From assembly GCF_002399615.1 (NCBI RefSeq), contig NZ_DHDZ01000004.1, positions 35,738 through 56,521 of the forward strand: a DNA stretch of 20,784 bases, given 5' to 3'. The stretch comes from Pedobacter sp. UBA4863 (GTDB taxonomy: Bacteria; Bacteroidota; Bacteroidia; Sphingobacteriales; Sphingobacteriaceae). Both the position numbers and the translations under genes were made by a program. Positions 16,901 to 20,784 of the stretch are shown here, piece after piece. The notes beneath the pieces are model-generated. The model had not been told where the DNA came from. It worked only from the letters and a program-made list of their open reading frames with translations, and ran no database searches. Numbering within the stretch: the first letter of the stretch is position 1; every line of letters begins with the position of its first letter.

Positions 16901-17194
16901 CTAAGGCAATCTAGTACCTTGTTCGATGTTGACGTTATTCTGCTCTAAAAAATCTTTGCTGAACGTATTCGCATCTACATCTGGAGCTTCATCTGTTGTG
17001 AATCTACAATCCTCAATAGGTGTTATAGCGCAACTTCCTGAAGTGGATGAAACGGTATAAGTATTTGCATCCTCAGATACGATATGGTATAACGTTGATC
17101 TGTTTGCTTTTGGATTCAAAAAAGCGCTCATTCCAATAATTAACCCGAAGCCAAGTACGAAGGCCATCAAGGGTACATTTTTTAATAGTTTCAT
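16901..17194 (-). CDS. small exported two-cysteine protein, DUF6520-like
   Basis: Precursor of 97 residues with a basic start (MKLLK), one hydrophobic helix (about 7-26, PLMAFVLGFGLIIGMSAFLN) and a polar, acidic remainder. The mature part carries just two cysteines, Cys55 and Cys63, in SGSCAITPIEDCRF, spaced so they could form a disulfide. This build, and a position directly after a MauE/DoxX-type gene, match the DUF6520 small proteins of Bacteroidota; family assignment is from pattern memory, not from a search. The gene starts 65 nt after the MauE-like stop on the same strand and is probably cotranscribed. The function is not established. Being a substrate or carrier for the neighbouring thiol-disulfide proteins is a reasonable hypothesis. 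Confidence 0.72.
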   Translation of the reverse strand: MKLLKNVPLMAFVLGFGLIIGMSAFLNPKANRSTLYHIVSEDANTYTVSSTSGSCAITPIEDCRFTTDEAPDVDANTFSKDFLEQNNVNIEQGTRLP

Positions 17195-17259
17195 AATTTT
17201 TTAAATTTTAAGTTCTTGATTGTTGCTTTTTTAGGTAGTCAGTATCGCCTTTTTATATC

Positions 17260-17733
17260 TTAATTCTGGATATGGAAACCATATCGTTTATCTACCTCCT
17301 TTCTTTGTTTATAGGTTAATATAAATCCGATCAGGGCTACTGCCGTAATCAACAGATTGAGAAGAAAATTAGTTCCCCAGCTGTTTCCGTGCTTTAAAAG
17401 TCCTGCACAGGTACAGGGAACATTCTCATATATCCTTAAAAGTGCAAGGCCAACATATAGTGTAAAAGCCGATATCATCAAAAGGCTCAATGCCATGCCC
17501 AGAAGCCTAGTTGTAGAAAAGGCGAGCAGGAATGCCGTTAAGATTTCGAGAGTGGGCAAAAAATAAGCTAGAAGATTGCTGATGACCTTGGGAAATACCT
17601 GATTGGCCATTTCGCTTTTGAACAAGCCAAAATTATAAACACTAACGCCGGCCACATATAGCCAGAACAAGATAGAAGCGATTGTTAAAAATAAAACCAG
17701 TGCTTCATTCCTATGTATAGGAGATCTTACCAT
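17260..17733 (-). CDS. MauE/DoxX-like redox-associated membrane protein
   Basis: Inner-membrane protein of 157 residues with four hydrophobic helices at about 11-32, 45-66, 70-92 and 118-139. After helix 3 comes ENVPCTCAGLLKHGNSWGTN, a CxC-containing loop (two Cys two apart) that matches the CxC/CGC loop of the MauE branch of the DoxX superfamily. Family members such as MauE of methylamine dehydrogenase maturation are thought to work with a thioredoxin-like protein in periplasmic disulfide chemistry. Here a secreted CGAC thioredoxin-fold protein is encoded in the convergent operon and a two-Cys protein immediately downstream, so the chemistry fits the context. The ATG at 17733 gives a short cytoplasmic N-terminus ahead of the first helix. 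Confidence 0.82.
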   Translation of the reverse strand: MVRSPIHRNEALVLFLTIASILFWLYVAGVSVYNFGLFKSEMANQVFPKVISNLLAYFLPTLEILTAFLLAFSTTRLLGMALSLLMISAFTLYVGLALLRIYENVPCTCAGLLKHGNSWGTNFLLNLLITAVALIGFILTYKQRKEVDKRYGFHIQN

Positions 17734-17937
17734 ATTTAATTAAATGTAGATTTATTTACTTGTCTAGAGCCAATATACACTAGGACGTAACTGAGACAGC
17801 AACCTTTTGCAATTTTTGCTGCTTGGAACCAATATCACACTTATATAGTGTAAAAGCAGCGTAAATAAGGTGTTTTAATTGTGAATGGTAGTTTTAATGA
17901 GGTGAATGGTATAAACCACATCTATCTCTAGGAGATT
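17734..17937. promoter_or_regulatory. intergenic region with nested inverted repeats ahead of the MauE-like gene
   Basis: Contains GCTGCTT (17818-17824) opposite AAGCAGC (17854-17860), with an inner ACACT/AGTGT hairpin (17837-17841 and 17847-17851) that shares the same axis. A minus-strand TACATTTA close to the MauE-like start is one base off the -7 consensus. This could be the operator/promoter of the MauE/two-Cys operon, or the 3' end of the upstream LytTR transcript. Confidence 0.4.
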
Positions 17938-18927
17938 TTAAGCGTGTCGAAAAGTTTTTTTAAAACCATCGTATCTATATCTGCTTACCAAAAGGGAAAC
18001 ATCCAATATAATATCGTCCTTTAGTATGACTAAAGCTTGTTGATTTTTTACCTTTTCATAACCCTTTATTATGGAAAAAGAAATGATTACCGAACGGTTG
18101 ATCTGGTAAAAAGGCGAGCCTTCCAAAAGTTCGTTCAACTCATAGAGTTTGAAGTCAACATTGAATTTTCTCCCATCTAAAAGATATACATAACCAATGC
18201 TATCTTCCCGCTCAAAACACGCAATCTCGTCCAATCCTACCTGTAAGATTTTGTTACCGAGCTTTGCCTCTATTGTCGGCAAGGAAAATTTTTCTTGATC
18301 TTCTCCGTCTTGTAGAGAATATATGTATCCTTTAAGTTCATCATTAATTTTCTTGCTACGGAAATAATTTATGGCAAAGAACCATGCAATGTAAAGCACG
18401 TTTATAAACAAAACCATCCACCTAACCACTGGGAATTCATTCTGCATATAACCACTCTGCTCAAAATCTTCATTGGCACATCGGAAATAAACTTTAATGA
18501 CAAGCACATTTAATATCAGTGGAACAACAACCCCAAGAATAAGTTGTAAGGTTAATCGAAAACCCCATTTTGAAATCCAGGTAACATATCGGTCAAGCTT
18601 TTTGTTGCAAAAGTGTATCCATAGTATCATTAAGAACGCAAGCGGCCAATTGAGATCTATCTCGAATCTGTAATCTAATTGGCTTATCAGAATGGTCTTA
18701 CCATGACTTTCAGATATAGAGAGATGGGCAATAACCAATGAGATAATAATAAGAACCGACCAGTGAAGATAGTCTACATTTGTATTGTTGTCTTGAGGTC
18801 GTCTAGTATCCATATAAAAGCGGCTAAACACAAAAATATATACTTTTTTTAATGAAAAAATTGCAAAAACTACCATCCAACAGACCAAAACTACCATCCA
18901 CAACATTTTAGAGCTAATTTTTATCAT
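17938..18927 (-). CDS. membrane-bound LytTR-family transcription regulator
   Basis: Protein of 329 residues with an N-terminal membrane part (helices about 10-25, 55-71, 91-106, 124-146 and 168-187), a short linker, and a C-terminal LytTR DNA-binding domain at about 221-325. The domain shows LDEIACFEREDSIGYVYLLD, the FYQINRSVIIS block (equivalent of the F..hRS..vN signature) and a final RYRYDGFKKTF. There is no receiver domain, so a signal would be sensed directly through the membrane helices. An alternative start is the ATG at 18813 (MDTRRPQ), which would remove the first helix; a TATTTTTG box lies about 20 nt upstream of it. It lies 204 nt upstream of the MauE-like gene in the same direction and may regulate that operon. 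Confidence 0.87.
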   Translation of the reverse strand: MIKISSKMLWMVVLVCWMVVFAIFSLKKVYIFVFSRFYMDTRRPQDNNTNVDYLHWSVLIIISLVIAHLSISESHGKTILISQLDYRFEIDLNWPLAFLMILWIHFCNKKLDRYVTWISKWGFRLTLQLILGVVVPLILNVLVIKVYFRCANEDFEQSGYMQNEFPVVRWMVLFINVLYIAWFFAINYFRSKKINDELKGYIYSLQDGEDQEKFSLPTIEAKLGNKILQVGLDEIACFEREDSIGYVYLLDGRKFNVDFKLYELNELLEGSPFYQINRSVIISFSIIKGYEKVKNQQALVILKDDIILDVSLLVSRYRYDGFKKTFRHA

Positions 18928-19245
18928 TTTAAAAGCTATTCCCGATAGTTTTGAGGTAGGTAAATTTTCTTATCAACAAGGGTTTGTTTAATTCTCGTAT
19001 AAAAATGTCTATATGGATGCCAACAAGTCATTTTTAGGAAAAAAAAGAGGACAAACCTCAATTATAACCATGCTTTATATTTATAAAAATGGCTAAGGCA
19101 GTACATTTAAACAGGCAATCGTCAGCAATAAATACCACTTAGATTAAAAAATAGGCTTATGGATAAAATCTACATTTCTTCTGTCTATGTACAATAAATA
19201 GTTGCCAGTTAACGGGCAGGGCAGAATTCACCTAAATTCAAAATT
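18928..19245. other. gene-free region between the LytTR gene and rteC
   Basis: Divergent promoter region, AT-rich and without an open frame. A plus-strand TACATTTC near 19169 is one base off the TAnnTTTG -7 box and could serve rteC. A short GAGG/CCTC hairpin (around 19047-19059) follows a run of A. No strong operator is evident. Confidence 0.35.
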
Positions 19246-20124
19246 ATGTTGAGAACGTTTAGTGATAATCTGTATGCCGAACTAACGGATGAACTTAAAA
19301 AAACATCGGTTGAGTTCAACGACTGTTTGAGGGTACTTACCGCAAATCTTTCAGTAGTGCGGAAATACCTGGAACAATTGAAACTGCATATACTTGAAAA
19401 GCCTTTTGTAGACAAAGAGGAGGAGATATGGTTTTTTAAATATCAGAACCCAAGATTCTTCCAATGGCAAATCTATTATCTTGAACTATACACTATCAAT
19501 TGCCATAAACCTATCCATAACCTAAAGAAACTGGTACGTTATCTTTCTTCCCAAATAGACTATTTCGACCGTTTGTTTCTTTTGAACGATTTCCAGCACC
19601 AATATTATCGAAGGTCTGCGACTGAAATGGATGAATTGTATTTCCTACGTGCGGAACCTAAACCATCGTTATTAGCAATTCCAGAGGTTGACCCAAATGT
19701 TAATACGACTACCTCTTATCTTTTTGCCAAATTTATGGCTTACGAACGCTTAAAAACAGAAATTGCACAAGAGTTGAACAAAATAGAGCATTCATCTGTG
19801 GCTTCCTATCCTATCCCATTTGATAAAAAAGGAAAGCGTACAGAAGGTTTTCGATGGACTGGAGAGATTGTCAACCTAATTGAAATTGCCCACGGCATTT
19901 ATCTAAATAGACAAGTGAATGAAGGCGATATGGGCATTAACGATTTCTTTGAATGCCTTGGTAATTTTTTTGGTGTGAATTTAGGGGTACCAAAACGTGG
20001 CTTCGAAGATTTAAGGGCCAGGAAACGACTTAGCAAAACTCATTTTATAGACCGTATGCGAGAAGCTATACTTAAAAAAATAGATGAAGATGATGCCCAT
20101 AATCCCCATAGTTACTCTTCATAA
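19246..20124 (+). CDS. rteC: RteC-family regulator of a conjugative transposon
   Basis: Protein of 292 residues, the usual RteC length. The N-terminal half is helical (LYAELTDELKKTSVEFNDCL; FVDKEEEIWFFKYQNPRFFQ), and the C-terminal half has the family pattern RWTGEIVNLIEIAHGIYLNR, then a winged-helix-like DFFECLGNFFGVNLGVPKR and LRARKRLSKTHFIDRMREAI. In the Bacteroides element CTnDOT, RteC is a DNA-binding activator that switches on the excision operon. Here the next gene downstream encodes an excisionase-like HTH protein after a repeat-rich gap, which matches that arrangement. The rteA/rteB two-component genes and tetQ, which precede rteC in CTnDOT, are absent and replaced by the SusCD/redox cargo. 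The ATG at 19246 has no Shine-Dalgarno, normal for this phylum. Confidence 0.9.
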   Translation: MLRTFSDNLYAELTDELKKTSVEFNDCLRVLTANLSVVRKYLEQLKLHILEKPFVDKEEEIWFFKYQNPRFFQWQIYYLELYTINCHKPIHNLKKLVRYLSSQIDYFDRLFLLNDFQHQYYRRSATEMDELYFLRAEPKPSLLAIPEVDPNVNTTTSYLFAKFMAYERLKTEIAQELNKIEHSSVASYPIPFDKKGKRTEGFRWTGEIVNLIEIAHGIYLNRQVNEGDMGINDFFECLGNFFGVNLGVPKRGFEDLRARKRLSKTHFIDRMREAILKKIDEDDAHNPHSYSS

Positions 20125-20352
20125 AACAGTTATATATTCATATCGGACGTGTTTTTAAATTAAATTTCCAATATGGGAAACGGGAAGATTTTTGAAATGA
20201 AACTTTGCTTTTGAAAAACCTGTGCAATGGAGCACAGCATATAAAGCGAAGTTTTATGTTAAATGCAAAGTTTTTCCTCCATTTATTTCTGTATCGGAAA
20301 TTGATAAATATGCCAAGCTCCATTGCCGATATAATCCCCTAATGTATTGGTT
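20125..20352 (+). promoter_or_regulatory. repeat-rich gap between rteC and the HTH gene, candidate RteC operator
   Basis: Nested inverted repeats share roughly one axis: ATATCGG (20140-20146) with CCGATAT (20326-20332); GCAATGGAGC (20224-20233) with GCTCCATTGC (20317-20326); AAACTTTGC (20200-20208) with GCAAAGTTT (20265-20273). The last two abut the start region of the HTH gene. In CTnDOT, RteC binds an inverted repeat upstream of the excision operon, so this is where its operator would be expected. Confidence 0.55.
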
Positions 20353-20661
20353 ATGAATATCGACAAAATGGAATTTGTGGCGTGGATGGAACGCATAATG
20401 GACAGGCTTGACATTCTCGGCAACCACATAGACGATTTACAAAAAAAGCGAAACAGCATAGACGGTGAAGAACTGCTCGATAATCAGGATTTACTTCAAA
20501 TGCTGAAAATCAGCAATCGTTCCCTGCAACGGTATCGCTCCATTGGGAAACTTCCCTACTATACCATAAGCGGAAAACTGTATTACAAGCTGTCCGATGT
20601 GCATCAGTTTATCCGGGAAAGTTTTAATCCTCCTACAAAAAAACTGAACGCCAGTAAGTGA
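20353..20661 (+). CDS. excisionase-like helix-turn-helix protein (HTH_17 type)
   Basis: Protein of 102 residues from the ATG at 20353; a TTG six bases upstream would add two residues and is less likely. The N-terminal part is helical (MEFVAWMERIMDRLDILGNH), and the C-terminal half is a MerR/Xis-like winged helix: LLDNQDLLQMLKISNRSLQR, then YRSIGKLPYYTISGKLYYKL, then SDVHQFIRESF. This is the standard layout of the small HTH proteins that open the transfer or excision region of Bacteroidota conjugative transposons. It would bind DNA as a recombination directionality factor or as a regulator of the following genes. Its position directly after rteC supports this. Confidence 0.87.
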   Translation: MNIDKMEFVAWMERIMDRLDILGNHIDDLQKKRNSIDGEELLDNQDLLQMLKISNRSLQRYRSIGKLPYYTISGKLYYKLSDVHQFIRESFNPPTKKLNASK

Positions 20662-20700
20662 CAAACACTGCCTTTGAGTGCCAATTAGTGTAATGCAGTG
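20657..20700 (+). repeat. phased AGTG array upstream of the next gene
   Basis: AGTG occurs at 20657, 20677, 20687 and 20697, on a strict 10-bp grid with one site missing (20667). A CACTGC/GCAGTG inverted pair (20666-20671 with 20695-20700) overlaps it. The first copy is inside the end of the HTH gene. It may be a binding array for the HTH protein just encoded. Confidence 0.4.
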
Positions 20701-20744
20701 AACACTTCTTTTACTTTCGATATGGAATTTAATTTTTTTAGATT

Positions 20745-20784
20745 ATGAGTGAAAAAACTATAAATAAACAGGAAATGCCCGAAC
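20745..20784 (+). CDS. start of the next conjugative transposon gene (partial)
   Basis: ATG at 20745 opens a frame cut by the window end after 13 codons (MSEKTINKQEMPE). A near-consensus -7 box (TACTTTCG, 20712-20719) lies upstream. In related elements the gene after this HTH protein usually encodes a large DUF3945/DUF4099-type protein, which often begins with a similar short polar stretch. With so few residues this is a positional guess. Confidence 0.45.
   Translation, partial: MSEKTINKQEMPE

Noticed and set aside
6915..19245. Expected an integrase gene near the left att-like site.
   Set aside because: No tyrosine or serine recombinase motif is seen in any gene here; if present it must lie outside the window, at the other end.
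20138..20323. Minus-strand 61-codon frame in the rteC-HTH gap.
   Set aside because: It overlaps the inverted repeats, has no family features and ends without a plausible downstream partner; better explained as regulatory DNA.
1..20784. CRISPR arrays, intact tRNA or rRNA genes and insertion sequences.
   Set aside because: No regularly spaced direct repeats with unique spacers, no complete tRNA cloverleaf, and no transposase frame were seen.

Overview
The window looks like chromosomal DNA of a Bacteroidota bacterium, most likely of the Sphingobacteriaceae (Pedobacter or a relative). The signs are a FecI/FecR/SusC/SusD locus, an RteC-type regulator of Bacteroides-family conjugative transposons, a small-protein/MauE pair of the DUF6520 type, few Shine-Dalgarno sites, AT-rich gaps and TAnnTTTG-like -7 boxes. 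The family assignment is inference from gene content; no rRNA or other phylogenetic marker is present.

Region 1 (1-6900), flanking DNA: mostly minus-strand genes for ion and stress handling. They are an NhaA Na+/H+ antiporter, a SAM-dependent methyltransferase downstream of a one-domain rhodanese, a P2-like cation P-type ATPase, a small two-helix membrane protein on the plus strand, and a membrane-anchored protein with a CxxCH haem motif. Then comes about 1 kb without an intact gene. It holds a helically phased inverted repeat array (6316-6388), a short 3' gene remnant (6621-6731) and a strong hairpin terminator (6843-6878).

Boundary (6901-6914): immediately next to the terminator is a 14-nt stretch that, on the minus strand, fits the 3' end of a tRNA (part of the T arm, the 3' acceptor strand with C1-G72 pairing expected, discriminator A), most like tRNA-Pro. 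The rest of the tRNA is missing. I read this as the att site at the far end of an element integrated in a tRNA gene. The element would run from about 6901 past the right edge of the window.

Region 2 (6915-18927), left end and cargo of the element: a small HTH/coiled-coil regulator (minus), then a plus-strand set consisting of an ECF sigma factor, a FecR anti-sigma factor, a SusC/RagA TonB receptor with an N-terminal STN signalling domain, a SusD lipoprotein and a secreted thioredoxin-fold protein with a CGAC active site. This set ends at a bidirectional hairpin. Facing it on the minus strand are a small exported two-cysteine protein (DUF6520-like), a MauE/DoxX-like four-helix membrane protein with a CxC motif, and a membrane-bound LytTR regulator. 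The layout suggests that a surface signal acting through SusC-STN, FecR and FecI drives import of a ligand, and that a periplasmic thiol-disulfide system (TlpA-like protein, MauE, two-Cys protein) is co-located with it. The ligand is unknown and no polysaccharide-degrading enzyme is present.

Region 3 (18928-20784), start of the conjugative transposon core: RteC, a 228-nt gap full of inverted repeats, an excisionase-like HTH_17 protein, a phased AGTG array, and the first codons of the next gene. Integrase, mobilisation and transfer genes are not in the window and would be expected to the right.
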